Assembly (NCBI GenBank): GCA_018396705.1
Contig: JAGTQZ010000004.1
Location: 390,877-454,876 of the forward strand
Direction: 5' to 3'
Source of the DNA: Candidatus Bathyarchaeota archaeon
GTDB taxonomy: Archaea > Thermoproteota > Bathyarchaeia > Bathyarchaeales > Bathycorpusculaceae
Length of the DNA stretch: 64,000 nucleotides
Shown here: positions 1 to 8,759 of the stretch, one piece after another
Position numbering within the stretch: position 1 is the first letter of the stretch
How the letters are laid out: each line of letters starts with the position of its first letter
Program-made: the position numbers and the translations under genes
Notes under the pieces: generated by a model
What the model was told of the DNA's origin: nothing
Seen by the model: only the letters and a program-made list of their open reading frames with translations
Databases searched by the model: none

Positions 1-1
1 A

Positions 2-613
2 GTTAACGCCTATCTGCGAAAGACCCATAAGCCAGTCTTAAAAGTGAAGCCTTCAACCCATGCCCTTGCAATTTTAGTAAAAAATCCAGCATATGGCATT
101 TTAGCCTTAAATGCTATAAAAGAGTCGAAAGGCTTAGCGTTGGCTGTTTCCGACGAAGAAATATTCTTGGCGGAAAGAGAGATGGCAAAGTTTGAAGGCG
201 TCTTCGCTGAACCAGCAAGCGCAGCCACTTACGCTGCTGCTAAAAAACTCATGAATCAAGGATTGATAGGCAGGATGGATAAGGTTGTGTGCTTAATAAC
301 AGGAAGCGGACTCAAAGCAACCGAAGTTCTGCAAGCTTTGACGAAGAAAAGAAAGACCGCAGTGGTTGGCTTAGAGCTAACCACAAAAGAGAAAATACTG
401 AGAATTCTAAACGAAAAAGACGCATATGGTTATGAATTATGGAAAAAGCTTGGTGAGGTCATGACAAGAGCGGCTGTCTATCAGCATTTAAAAGAGCTTT
501 CAAGCAAGGGACTTATTACATGTTACGAAAAGAATGGACGAAAGTTTTTTAAAATCACTAGCCGTGGATTAAAGGTTCTTCAAGCCTTTGACGACTTGAA
601 ACTTTTGCTTTGA
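2..613 (+). CDS. thrC: Threonine synthase, C-terminal part, fused to a winged-helix domain (5' truncated)
   Basis: The frame is open through the left edge, so the start lies outside the window. The first ~115 visible residues match the end of PLP-dependent threonine synthase, which converts O-phosphohomoserine to threonine: a YLRKTHKP segment, the FAEPASAATYAA stretch and the terminal CLITGSGLKATE motif. About 75 further residues follow (EKILRILNEKDAYGYELWKK, then TRAAVYQHLKELSSKGLI), which look like a PadR/ArsR-type winged helix. This tail is not part of the usual enzyme and may give DNA-binding or autoregulatory ability. The PLP lysine and N-terminal domain are off the edge. The synthase identity is likely; the regulatory role is inferred. 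Confidence 0.8.
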   Translation, partial: VNAYLRKTHKPVLKVKPSTHALAILVKNPAYGILALNAIKESKGLALAVSDEEIFLAEREMAKFEGVFAEPASAATYAAAKKLMNQGLIGRMDKVVCLITGSGLKATEVLQALTKKRKTAVVGLELTTKEKILRILNEKDAYGYELWKKLGEVMTRAAVYQHLKELSSKGLITCYEKNGRKFFKITSRGLKVLQAFDDLKLLL

Positions 614-675
614 TTTTAAATTCGACAGTAAATTAAAAATAGTCAAGTTGCAACTATACTATATACTAATGGTTG

Positions 676-1428
676 ATGAGGCTGATGAAAAAGAAAAGTC
701 TAACAAAACAATCCAGCATAACCGCTGTTTTCACAGCCCTTGTGTGTATAGCTACGGCCAGTTTTACGGTTTATGTGCCAAGCACCAAAGGCTACTTTAA
801 CATCGGTGAAACAATGGTTTACATGGCAGCCATACTTTTCGGACCTTTCGTTGGTGCTTTTTCCGGTGGAGTCGGCTCCATGTTTGCCGACCTCCTACTG
901 GGCTACTATTACTATGCACCGGCGACGCTTATCATTAAAGCTGTTGAAGGATTCGTTACGGGTTTTCTTAGCAAAAAAGGACAAGGCATTGCTAAGGCGT
1001 ATACCAAAAACGAACTAAGACTTTTCACGGTTCTAACGGGGGCTCTCGTCGGAGGGCTTGTAACTCTGGTAGGCTCACTATATTACAGTGGACTTGTTAA
1101 ACTTTACTCCGGCATAGTTTCCGCCGAAAATCCGATGTCAACCCTCTTTATTCCGGCAAGCTTTTGGTCCGGAATAGGTGTGCTTGCATTCTTAATGATT
1201 TTGTTCATTGCGTTTATCTCCGAGCCAGAGTATGGTTTTACAATCATTTCGTGCGTTTCTGGGGGATTATTGATGGTTCTCGGCTACTTCCTCTACGAAC
1301 AATTTTTCCTAGGCGTCTTCGCTATAGCCGAAGTTCCCATAAACATCGGACAAATGACCATTGGGCTTATAATAGCCACGCCAATAGTGAGAGTTGTTAG
1401 GCATATACTGCCACAACTTAAAGGCTAA
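676..1428 (+). CDS. ECF transporter S component-like membrane protein
   Basis: A ~250-residue integral membrane protein with about six hydrophobic segments. Its N-terminal half contains the small-residue-rich pattern of ECF (energy-coupling factor) substrate-binding S components, such as FNIGETMVYMAAILFGP and GGVGSMFADLLLGYYY. S components capture vitamins or other micronutrients and dock on a shared EcfAAT module, which is not in the window, so the substrate cannot be assigned. I chose the ATG at 676; a TTG just before it at 673 and an ATG at 685 are alternatives. The AIR-synthase-like gene follows after 15 bases, suggesting co-transcription. The family call is fairly firm, the substrate unknown. 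Confidence 0.7.
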   Translation: MRLMKKKSLTKQSSITAVFTALVCIATASFTVYVPSTKGYFNIGETMVYMAAILFGPFVGAFSGGVGSMFADLLLGYYYYAPATLIIKAVEGFVTGFLSKKGQGIAKAYTKNELRLFTVLTGALVGGLVTLVGSLYYSGLVKLYSGIVSAENPMSTLFIPASFWSGIGVLAFLMILFIAFISEPEYGFTIISCVSGGLLMVLGYFLYEQFFLGVFAIAEVPINIGQMTIGLIIATPIVRVVRHILPQLKG

Positions 1429-1443
1429 AAGAAGGAACAAAAA

Positions 1444-2460
1444 ATGAAACTGCCCCCCGGAAAAGTCCCAGTGGAGATATTGAAGGATATAGTCTTCAAA
1501 AACCTTGGAGCGAAAAGACGCGAAGTAGTCCTGGGGCCTTCGGCCGGGTTTGACGGCGCAGTGATAGACACTGGCGATAAGTCCTTCATAGTTTCAATGG
1601 ACCCAATAACTGGAGCTGTTGAACGAATTGGGTGGCTTGCTGTTAACGTCAACGCCAACGACATTGCAACCTTTGGCGTTGAACCAGCTTTCTTCTCCTC
1701 TTGCATTCTCTTACCCGAGGAGGCTGATGAACAAATAGTTGAGGCTATATGCTCACAAATGGATGAAGCCTCGAAGAACCTTGGAATGGCAATCATAGGA
1801 GGACATTGCGAAGTTACGCCTGGGCTTACCAATCCAATTGTTATCGGCTGTGCCATGGGAATAACCGATAGAGGAAAATATGTGACGGCCGGAGGGGCAA
1901 AACCCGGCGACAAACTAATATTGACAAAAAGCGCTGGAGTTGAGGGAACAGCTATCCTTGCAACAGAACGCTGTGAACTGCTTTTAAAAAGTGGCTTAAA
2001 TGAAGAGATGGTTTATTCAGCTCAGAGGTTCTTTGAAAAAATAAGCATCGTAAAAGAGGCAATTCTGGCCTTCAAAACTGACGGCGTGAACGCTATGCAT
2101 GATCCAACTGAAGGCGGTATTCTTGGTGGGATCCACGAAATGGCTGACGCTTCAAACTGCGGTGTTAAAATTTTTGAAGAAAAAATTCCAGTAGCAAAAG
2201 AAACTGTTGAAATTTGTAAATTCTTTGGAATAGACCCTTTACAGTTAATCGGCTCCGGAGCCTTACTCATAGCTTCAAAAAAGGGATACTCTGAAAAAAT
2301 TGTCGAGGAGTTAAGGAAAAATCGTATAGAAGCTTCGATTATTGGAGAATTCTTAGCCCATAGACAACAGCGCTTCCTAGTGCGGAAGAACGGTAGTTTA
2401 GAGGCTATCCCTCGCCCCGAAAGTGATCACTTATGGCTTGCCTTAGCAAAATATAGATAA
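1444..2460 (+). CDS. AIR synthase-related protein (HypE/ThiL-like fold)
   Basis: A 338-residue protein of the AIR synthase/PurM superfamily, ATP-dependent enzymes that include PurM, ThiL, SelD and HypE. N-terminal features are GPSAGFDGAVID, the metal/ATP-contacting SMDPITGA and VNVNANDIATFG; the C-terminal half has MHDPTEGGILGGIHEMA, typical of HypE-like archaeal members. No hydrogenase genes are nearby and the C terminus lacks the HypE cysteine tail (it ends HLWLALAKYR), so I do not call it HypE. It sits 15 bases behind the transporter gene and may act in the same cofactor or vitamin pathway. Exact reaction unknown. Confidence 0.75.
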   Translation: MKLPPGKVPVEILKDIVFKNLGAKRREVVLGPSAGFDGAVIDTGDKSFIVSMDPITGAVERIGWLAVNVNANDIATFGVEPAFFSSCILLPEEADEQIVEAICSQMDEASKNLGMAIIGGHCEVTPGLTNPIVIGCAMGITDRGKYVTAGGAKPGDKLILTKSAGVEGTAILATERCELLLKSGLNEEMVYSAQRFFEKISIVKEAILAFKTDGVNAMHDPTEGGILGGIHEMADASNCGVKIFEEKIPVAKETVEICKFFGIDPLQLIGSGALLIASKKGYSEKIVEELRKNRIEASIIGEFLAHRQQRFLVRKNGSLEAIPRPESDHLWLALAKYR

Positions 2461-2506
2461 ATTGGCAACAACAGCTTTAAAAAAGCAAAGTTATAAAAGA
2501 AAAAAC

Positions 2507-3475
2507 ATGCTCTCTCCGAGCTTCGGAAAAGTTTTCATAACCGGAGGAGCTGGCTTTATAGGAAGCCACCTAGTCGACAGATTGTGTGCAGAACATGTAC
2601 CCGTAGTTGTTTTCGATAACTTAAGTGCGGGAAGTATTGAAAATATTAAAAGGTGGCTGGATGCACCGAACTTCCGTTTTGTTTTAGGTGATCTACTGTT
2701 TCCAGAAAAAATCTTGAAGTCTTTAAATGGTTGCGAAACGGTTTTTCATTTTGCAGCAAACCCAGAGGTCAAGATAAGCTCAGAAAATCCTAAAATTCAC
2801 TACGAACAAAACGTGCTCGCAACCTTCAACTTACTAGAGGCAATTCGCAGAACAGACAGCGTTAAAACCCTAATTTTTGCTTCCACATCGACGGTTTACG
2901 GGGATGCCCAGCAAATTCCAACACCTGAAAATTATGCCCCCTTAAAACCCATTTCTGTTTATGGCGCTTCCAAACTAGCTTCAGAAGCATTAATAATAAG
3001 CTACGCTTACAATTATGGATTCAAAGCGGTAATTTTTAGGCTTGCAAACATAGTTGGTTCCAGAGCGCGTCATGGAGTAATCTGCGACTTCATAAGGAAA
3101 CTGAAAGAAAACCCGGAAAAGCTTGAAATACTTGGGGATGGTACCCAGAAAAAATCCTACTTGCATGTTGAAGACTGCGTGGACGCGATTTTATTTTGCA
3201 TAAACCTAGTCCATAGAAAAGCGGAAATTTTTAATGTCGGATCGGAAGACCAAATAACCGTCAAGGAAATTGCGGATATTGTCTGTAGAAAAATGGGATT
3301 AAACAACGTCAAATACATGTTTACAGGTGGCGTTGAGGGAGGGCGAGGGTGGAAAGGAGACGTAAAATTTATGCTCCTAGATATTGATAAAATTAAAAAA
3401 TTAGGTTGGAAACCTAAACTAAACAGCTATCAAGCAGTAGAAAAGGCTGCAGAGGAGATCCTGAAGGATGAATAA
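2507..3475 (+). CDS. NAD-dependent sugar epimerase/dehydratase
   Basis: Extended short-chain dehydrogenase of the UDP-glucose 4-epimerase group, ~322 residues. The Rossmann motif GGAGFIGSHL lies near the N terminus, followed by FHFAANPEV, the catalytic Ser/Thr stretch ASTSTVYG and the YxxxK motif in YGASKLASE. It probably interconverts nucleotide sugars for glycan or N-glycan synthesis, consistent with the glycosyltransferase 20 bases downstream. The frame is open back to a TTG at 2462, but the ATG at 2507 fits the family start better. Substrate not determined. Confidence 0.85.
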   Translation: MLSPSFGKVFITGGAGFIGSHLVDRLCAEHVPVVVFDNLSAGSIENIKRWLDAPNFRFVLGDLLFPEKILKSLNGCETVFHFAANPEVKISSENPKIHYEQNVLATFNLLEAIRRTDSVKTLIFASTSTVYGDAQQIPTPENYAPLKPISVYGASKLASEALIISYAYNYGFKAVIFRLANIVGSRARHGVICDFIRKLKENPEKLEILGDGTQKKSYLHVEDCVDAILFCINLVHRKAEIFNVGSEDQITVKEIADIVCRKMGLNNVKYMFTGGVEGGRGWKGDVKFMLLDIDKIKKLGWKPKLNSYQAVEKAAEEILKDE

Positions 3476-3495
3476 AACCCTGTGAAGGAATAAGG

Positions 3496-4554
3496 TTGAG
3501 GGAAGAAGAAAATAGAATTCCAAAAGTTTCGGTTATAATTCCCGTAAAGAATGGAGCAGCTAAAATAAAGGACTTACTAGATTCCCTAATGCAGGTTGAT
3601 TATGACAAAGACAAGCTTGAAATAATAGTTGTTGACGGAGACTCAACAGATGGTACAAAAGAAATAGTCTCTAAATATCCTGTAAGACTCTTGGTGGAAA
3701 AGAAGCCGGGGGTTAACACTGCAAGAAACACGGGAATAAAAAACAGCACAGGAGAAATCATAGCCTTTACGGATCACGACTGCGTTGTTCCAAAGGATTG
3801 GATCAAGAAAATAGTTGAAAACCTTCAAGACTCTGAAGTTGGATGCGTTGGCGGCCAAATTTTAAGATATGGCGACGATTTCTTTTCCCGTTATGCTGAT
3901 GAAAGCATAATCCCAGTGATGCGAATTTTCAAAAAGGAAATAGTTTTAAACAAAATAAGCTCTCCCGCATATTATCCAGTTGGATGCAACTTTGCCGTTA
4001 AAAGGGAGGCCGTTGAAAAAACTGGATTTTTTGATGAGAGATTTGAATATGGCTTTGACGAGTTGGAGTTTGCCGAAAGAGTTTGCGAGAAGGGATATAA
4101 AATACTGTTAACTCCGGAAATAACGGTTAAACATAAGCATCGCTCTAGTTTTTCAGAACTCATTAAACAAGCTTTCCGTTATGGGCAAGGAGGCGGCTTA
4201 GTGCCAAAAATCAAGGGGGTTGACAGCATTTTATCTATATGGGTTTTATTTAGTATTGCTGCTTTTTCACTTTGGTTTTTTGTAGTTTTATCTCTGACTA
4301 TTTACATAGTCTTGACGTGGTCAACGGAATTCCTATCACCATTACTTGCTCTCCTATTTTTCCCAATTGTTGGGCTTATGGCGTTGTACGCTTACAGAAC
4401 ATTTCACCTAGGGGACGGAATGTACATGCGTATATTAGCTTATCCATTTGTGGATGTCGCGCGTTCTCTGGCTTTCGTGGCTGGAGTGATGCAGCGTTTA
4501 TTGAAACCGGCTGGGCATAATGCATCCGCAAAGGCTTTCAATTTAAAAGGTTAG
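3496..4554 (+). CDS. Glycosyltransferase family 2, membrane-anchored
   Basis: A 352-residue GT-A fold glycosyltransferase. The N-terminal catalytic domain shows VSVIIPVKNGAAKI, VVDGDSTDGT, NTARNTGI and the metal-binding FTDHDCVVP (DxD-like), then FDERFEYGFDELEFAERV. Two to three membrane segments near the C terminus (from about residue 245) should hold it in the membrane, where it would act on lipid-linked or surface glycans. A TTG start follows an AAGG stretch. It is paired with the epimerase gene, suggesting a small glycan-synthesis unit. Acceptor and donor sugars are unknown. Confidence 0.85.
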   Translation: MREEENRIPKVSVIIPVKNGAAKIKDLLDSLMQVDYDKDKLEIIVVDGDSTDGTKEIVSKYPVRLLVEKKPGVNTARNTGIKNSTGEIIAFTDHDCVVPKDWIKKIVENLQDSEVGCVGGQILRYGDDFFSRYADESIIPVMRIFKKEIVLNKISSPAYYPVGCNFAVKREAVEKTGFFDERFEYGFDELEFAERVCEKGYKILLTPEITVKHKHRSSFSELIKQAFRYGQGGGLVPKIKGVDSILSIWVLFSIAAFSLWFFVVLSLTIYIVLTWSTEFLSPLLALLFFPIVGLMALYAYRTFHLGDGMYMRILAYPFVDVARSLAFVAGVMQRLLKPAGHNASAKAFNLKG

Positions 4555-4619
4555 ACATTAGAAATGGAAAACCTAAATTGGGTCTCCAAACATTGTAAGT
4601 GAGTGTAGGTTGGTTGGCA

Positions 4620-4994
4620 ATGGTGGAAAAAGAAGATCCTGTTAAGCTACATAAAGATGGAAACACTCTTTACGAACTTGGCAAGTACGAAGAGGCGAAA
4701 GCAAATTTTCTGCAAGCATCAGAGCTTTACCAGAAGGCAAACAACTTTTTTGATGCAGCTTACTCGCTTTTCAAGGCTGGTGAATGTGCTTTCATGTTAA
4801 AAGACTATGAAAAAGCTGCTGAGCATTTCCTAAAATCCGCAGACCTTTCATTCAACAAAGGTTTTGACAGGTTCGGAGTAAGCGCATTAGAGTATGCAAA
4901 GGACTGCTACAAAGTGTTGATGCAAAAAGAGAAAGTTGAGGAACTGGAGAAAAAGATAAGGGAGATTAAAGCTCGGCTGGAAGAATCCTTCTAA
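4620..4994 (+). CDS. Small TPR-repeat protein
   Basis: About 124 residues built of tetratricopeptide-like helix pairs: GNTLYELGKYEEAKANFLQA, then AAYSLFKAGECAFMLKDYEK and a third pair, ending in a charged helix. It resembles the SNAP-like fold of paired helices and probably acts as a protein-interaction module. A GTG at 4599 would add seven residues; the ATG at 4620 is preferred because homology-like sequence begins there. Its partner is not evident from the neighbours. Confidence 0.65.
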   Translation: MVEKEDPVKLHKDGNTLYELGKYEEAKANFLQASELYQKANNFFDAAYSLFKAGECAFMLKDYEKAAEHFLKSADLSFNKGFDRFGVSALEYAKDCYKVLMQKEKVEELEKKIREIKARLEESF

Positions 4995-5082
4995 AACTTA
5001 CGCTCCACTTTTTCCTTTAGGCTACCGTAGCCTTATCTAAGAGGGCATATAAATCTTTCATGAAGCATGTAAAGGGTGAGTT

Positions 5083-6801
5083 ATGCCCACCCCTTTTAGG
5101 AACCTTGCGGAATTATGTGAAAAACTAGAAGGCATGAAAAAACGAACCCACATGATCAGCCTAGCTTCTTATTTTCTAAAATCTCTAGAACCCGAAGAGG
5201 TTGAGCCCGCTGTTTCAATGATTTTAGGAAACGCGCTTCCTAAAAGTAGCCAGCAAACTCTAGAAGTAAGCTGGGCTACCATAAGCGAAATAATCAAGCG
5301 CATAACCAGAGTTAGCCGGGAAGTTTTCACAGAAGCCTTCAGCAAAACTGGCGATGTTGGCTCGGCTGCAAAAATTGTATTTGAAAAAAGCAAGGTTAAG
5401 AGGCAAGTGTCTCTGTTCAAAAGAACTTTAACGATAATGGATGTTAGGAAAAGTTTTGAAGCCATAGCAGAGGCCACCGGCCCTGGCTCTAGAGAAAAAA
5501 AGGAGCGCTTGTTAGAAGCGTTGTTGAGTTCAGCATCTCCTCTCGAAGTCAAATACTTAGTTAAAATAATTATCGGGGAAATGCGGACCGGCCTCCAAGA
5601 GGGCCTAATGGAACAAGCAGTTTCCGAGGCATTCCATGTTCCGGTTGATGTCATTCGAAAAGCCAGTATGACATTGGGCGACATTGGAACTGTGGCGTCG
5701 ATGGCTAAAACCCAAGGAAAAGAAGGTCTTTTAAAAGTAAGCCTCATGGTTTTTAGGCCTGTTAAACTTATGTTGGCGCAAACAGCCGCCAGTGTGGCGG
5801 AAGCCCTTAAAGAGCACGGTGGAAAAACAGCTTTCGAATATAAGCTTGACGGCGCCAGAGTTCAAATTCATAAGGAAGGCGGAATTGTCAAAATTTACAG
5901 CCGCAGGTTAACGGATGTCACTGAAAGCCTTCCAGAAATAGCTGAAATTGTCAAAAAGAACGTGAAAGCTCAAAGCGCCATTTTGGAGGGCGAAGTCATA
6001 GCCGTCGACGGCAAGGGCAACCCATTACCTTTCCAACATTTAATGCGAAGATTTAAAAGAATCCACGGAATTGAAGGGGCAGCCTCAGCCATACCGGTTA
6101 AACTCTTCCTTTTCGACATCCTATACTTAAATGGGCAAAACTTAACAATACTTCCATATCTCCAGAGGAGACAAATTTTAGCCGAAAGCGTCGGCGAAAT
6201 CTCTTTAACAAGGCAAATAATAACCGACAGTGTTAAAGAAGCCGAACAATTTCTTAAAGAAGCCACGAGTTCCGGCCATGAAGGGCTCATGGCTAAAAAA
6301 GTTGACAGCAAATATATGCCCGGGATACGTGGAAAACGTTGGCTCAAGATAAAGCCGACGCTTCCCCCACTTGATCTGGTAATCGTTGCAGCGGAATATG
6401 GCTACGGAAGAAGGCGTGAATGGCTGTCAGACTATTATCTTGCAGCGCGAGATAACAATACTGGCGAGTTCTTGATTGTAGGTAAAACTTTCAAGGGGCT
6501 AACAGATGCGGAAATCATTGAAATGACAGAACGTCTCAAAGCATTGGCAATTAAAGAAGAACCTAGAAGAGTTTTTGTGGTTCCAAAACTAGTTGTGGAA
6601 GTAGCCTACAACGAAATTCAAAGAAGCCCAAAATATAAATGCGGTATGGCATTGCGGTTCGCGCGGATAACCCGCATACGAGACGATAAAACTGCCGAGG
6701 AAGCTGACACTATACAGCGGGTTAGAGAAATCTACGAGAGCCAATTCTCTAAAAAAGGTAATATAAACTTGAAAACCATAAATACGCTTCGGGTTGATTG
6801 A
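5083..6801 (+). CDS. lig: ATP-dependent DNA ligase
   Basis: A 572-residue archaeal/eukaryal-type DNA ligase that seals nicks in replication and repair. An N-terminal DNA-binding domain is followed by the nucleotidyltransferase domain with the adenylated-lysine motif EYKLDGARVQIH near residue 252. Later motifs include ILEGEVIAVD, LFLFDILYL, GLMAKKVDSKY and the KRWLKIKP motif, then an OB-fold with VVEVAYNEIQRSPKY. Length is normal for archaea. A GGGTGAG ribosome site precedes the ATG. The E1-like gene begins two bases after its stop. Confidence 0.95.
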   Translation: MPTPFRNLAELCEKLEGMKKRTHMISLASYFLKSLEPEEVEPAVSMILGNALPKSSQQTLEVSWATISEIIKRITRVSREVFTEAFSKTGDVGSAAKIVFEKSKVKRQVSLFKRTLTIMDVRKSFEAIAEATGPGSREKKERLLEALLSSASPLEVKYLVKIIIGEMRTGLQEGLMEQAVSEAFHVPVDVIRKASMTLGDIGTVASMAKTQGKEGLLKVSLMVFRPVKLMLAQTAASVAEALKEHGGKTAFEYKLDGARVQIHKEGGIVKIYSRRLTDVTESLPEIAEIVKKNVKAQSAILEGEVIAVDGKGNPLPFQHLMRRFKRIHGIEGAASAIPVKLFLFDILYLNGQNLTILPYLQRRQILAESVGEISLTRQIITDSVKEAEQFLKEATSSGHEGLMAKKVDSKYMPGIRGKRWLKIKPTLPPLDLVIVAAEYGYGRRREWLSDYYLAARDNNTGEFLIVGKTFKGLTDAEIIEMTERLKALAIKEEPRRVFVVPKLVVEVAYNEIQRSPKYKCGMALRFARITRIRDDKTAEEADTIQRVREIYESQFSKKGNINLKTINTLRVD

Positions 6802-6802
6802 A

Positions 6803-7846
6803 ATGGCAAAACCAAGAAGGCCTAAAATCTCTTACAATGAATTTTACAGTCGACAACTCGTCTTAAAAGAGCTCGGCCCGCAGGGACAAGAAAAGCTTGC
6901 AAAATCCAAAGTTGCTGTTGTAGGCCTCGGCGGCCTTGGCACAGTTTCGGCGCTTTACCTAACATTGGCTGGTGTTGGATACCTGCGCATAATAGACCAA
7001 GATACTGTTGAGCCCCACAATTTGCATAGACAAGTTTTGTACACTGCAAAAGATTTAGGTTATCCGAAGGCTGAGGTTTCAGCGAAACGGCTTATGGAAA
7101 GAAACCCTTTCATAGAGGTTGAGGCAATTCCTGAAAACGTGAATGCGGATAATGTTGAAAAACTTTTAAACGGTGTTGACTGCGTCGTTGACGGTTTAGA
7201 TAACATTCGAACCCGTTATATCGTTAACCGTGCATGTGTGAAACTAAAGATTCCATATGTTTTTGGAGCAGCAATAGGCGTTGAAGGAAATATCTCAGTT
7301 TTTGCGCCTCCGGAGACACCATGCCTAGAATGTGTTTTACCAAACATTGACGACAGCACTATTCCCACGTGCGATGTCAGAGGCGTGCTTGGAGCGACAC
7401 CGGGCATAATAGGCACGATGGAAGCCATGGAAGCCTTAAAGCTTTTGGCAGGCATAGGCGAACCCCTAAAAGGCAAACTCATGATATGCGATTTCAACGA
7501 CATGTACTTTACCACAATAGAAATCAACAAAAGGCCGGGTTGCCCGGCGTGCAAAGGCGAAGCAACAACTCATAAAATTCGAGAAAAATTAGTTTGGCTG
7601 TGTGGAAGAAACACAGTCAACATAAATCCGGAAAAACCATTAAAAATAAACATGGAAACCATTCATGCAAAGCTAAAGGAAAACTTCAAAATTCGACTAA
7701 AATCCTCAATGGCAATAGTCTTCGCCTACCAGAAATATGAGATAACCCTATTCAACCATGGAAGAATGTTAATAAAAAACGTGCCAGACGAAGAAACAGC
7801 AACAAAGATATACCAAGAAATCAAACAGAAAATTGGATTAAACTGA
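6803..7846 (+). CDS. E1-like adenylyltransferase (ThiF/MoeB/HesA family)
   Basis: A ~347-residue E1-like activating enzyme. It shows the nucleotide-binding GLGGLGTVSALYLTLAGVG, the DQDTVEPHNLHRQVLY segment, the DGLDNIRTRYIVN stretch and two zinc-binding CxxC pairs (CLEC and CPAC). Family members adenylate the C-terminal glycine of ubiquitin-like sulfur carriers (ThiS, MoaD, SAMP) for thiamine, molybdopterin or tRNA thiolation. The C-terminal ~80 residues form a small extra domain seen in some archaeal HesA/MoeB proteins. It starts right after the ligase stop. Partner carrier not in window. Confidence 0.88.
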   Translation: MAKPRRPKISYNEFYSRQLVLKELGPQGQEKLAKSKVAVVGLGGLGTVSALYLTLAGVGYLRIIDQDTVEPHNLHRQVLYTAKDLGYPKAEVSAKRLMERNPFIEVEAIPENVNADNVEKLLNGVDCVVDGLDNIRTRYIVNRACVKLKIPYVFGAAIGVEGNISVFAPPETPCLECVLPNIDDSTIPTCDVRGVLGATPGIIGTMEAMEALKLLAGIGEPLKGKLMICDFNDMYFTTIEINKRPGCPACKGEATTHKIREKLVWLCGRNTVNINPEKPLKINMETIHAKLKENFKIRLKSSMAIVFAYQKYEITLFNHGRMLIKNVPDEETATKIYQEIKQKIGLN

Positions 7847-7862
7847 ATTTTCTGTACGAAAA

Positions 7863-8369
7863 CTATAGTAGTGTTAACACAGCGGCTATTATTAGCGCCA
7901 CTGTTAATGTGAGGATTGGTTCAGGCATCCTACTTACACTTATTGGGAATATAAACGGAACCTTTTGCTTATATTGTCGATACTCTTTTCCATGCTTGTT
8001 TAAGAGGCATCGCTCCTCGTAGCTCGCCAGCAAGCAGTAGCCCAAAACCTCAATCAGCCACATTAAAAGGACTTTAGGCTCCATTCCCGACCATTGTATA
8101 GACATTATAGTTAACCCTAAAGTCATAACGATAATTCCAAAGTATTGAGGATGTCTGACAACTGAATAGAGTCCGCTGGTTAAAAGCCGCTTTCGCCTCA
8201 TCCTCAACATCTGAATAAAAGCCGTTAAGAATATTATCAAACCAACCAGCGCAACAACCCTTCCAAACATTATCCTCGGTTCAAAAAGGAAAAGGTAAAA
8301 TTGCGGTTCTCTAAATTCCGGAATACTCCAAAAGAATCCAAATACATAAAATACCAATGGAAAAACCAT
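7863..8369 (-). CDS. Isoprenylcysteine carboxyl methyltransferase-like membrane protein, probably N-terminally frameshifted
   Basis: A 168-residue multi-pass membrane protein with the ICMT/phospholipid methyltransferase signature: SVVRHPQYFG, then the acidic/aromatic SYEERCLLNKHGKEYRQYKQ and the final VPFIFP. The family methylates C-terminal cysteines or lipids with SAM. The frame continues upstream of this ATG (RSWYGLM and earlier) without a start codon, while another frame beginning at 8476 supplies a plausible N terminus with a hydrophobic helix (LIEVLTSAFLFLFQ). A one-base slip in the T-rich stretch around 8404-8420 would join them, giving a protein of roughly 200 residues. Either a real frameshift or a sequence error. 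Confidence 0.7.
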   Translation of the reverse strand: MVFPLVFYVFGFFWSIPEFREPQFYLFLFEPRIMFGRVVALVGLIIFLTAFIQMLRMRRKRLLTSGLYSVVRHPQYFGIIVMTLGLTIMSIQWSGMEPKVLLMWLIEVLGYCLLASYEERCLLNKHGKEYRQYKQKVPFIFPISVSRMPEPILTLTVALIIAAVLTLL

Positions 8370-8622
8370 AAGGCCATACCAAGACCTGACACGGGTACAT
8401 ACTGAAATAAAAAGAGAAAAGCCGAAGTCAAAACCTCGATTAAACGCCTAAGCTTCCCTTCTAACACGCGAGACATACAAATCCAACGATAACATCCTTC
8501 AGTAAAAACATAAAAATCTACACATTAGAACATCACCAAGCACAATTGACACTCCATCATCACCGTCAACAGAATTAACAAAATTTATTACCCAAAGATC
8601 GCTTTAAAACCATATAAATAAC

Positions 8623-8695
8623 GCCGGGGTGGCCGAGCGGCTCAGGCGGCTGCCTGCAGAGCAGCTATACGTGGGTTCAACTCCCACCCCCGGCT
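8623..8695 (+). tRNA. tRNA-Cys (GCA)
   Basis: A 73-nt cloverleaf: acceptor GCCGGGG pairs with CCCCGGC, anticodon stem GCTGC/GCAGC encloses the loop CTGCAGA with anticodon GCA, and the T arm is GTGGG/CCCAC. The discriminator base is U, as expected for tRNA-Cys. No CCA is encoded. A broken integrase gene ends 65 bases from its 3' end, so this gene is a likely integration target. Confidence 0.93.
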
Positions 8696-8759
8696 TTTTG
8701 GCATAAACCCCCGGTTTGCCGGCGAACCCCCTGTTTCTCGGTGAACATACAGACAGTTG

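Noticed and set aside
1444..2460. HypE for hydrogenase maturation
   Set aside because: No hydrogenase or other hyp genes nearby and the protein lacks the conserved C-terminal cysteine tail of HypE.
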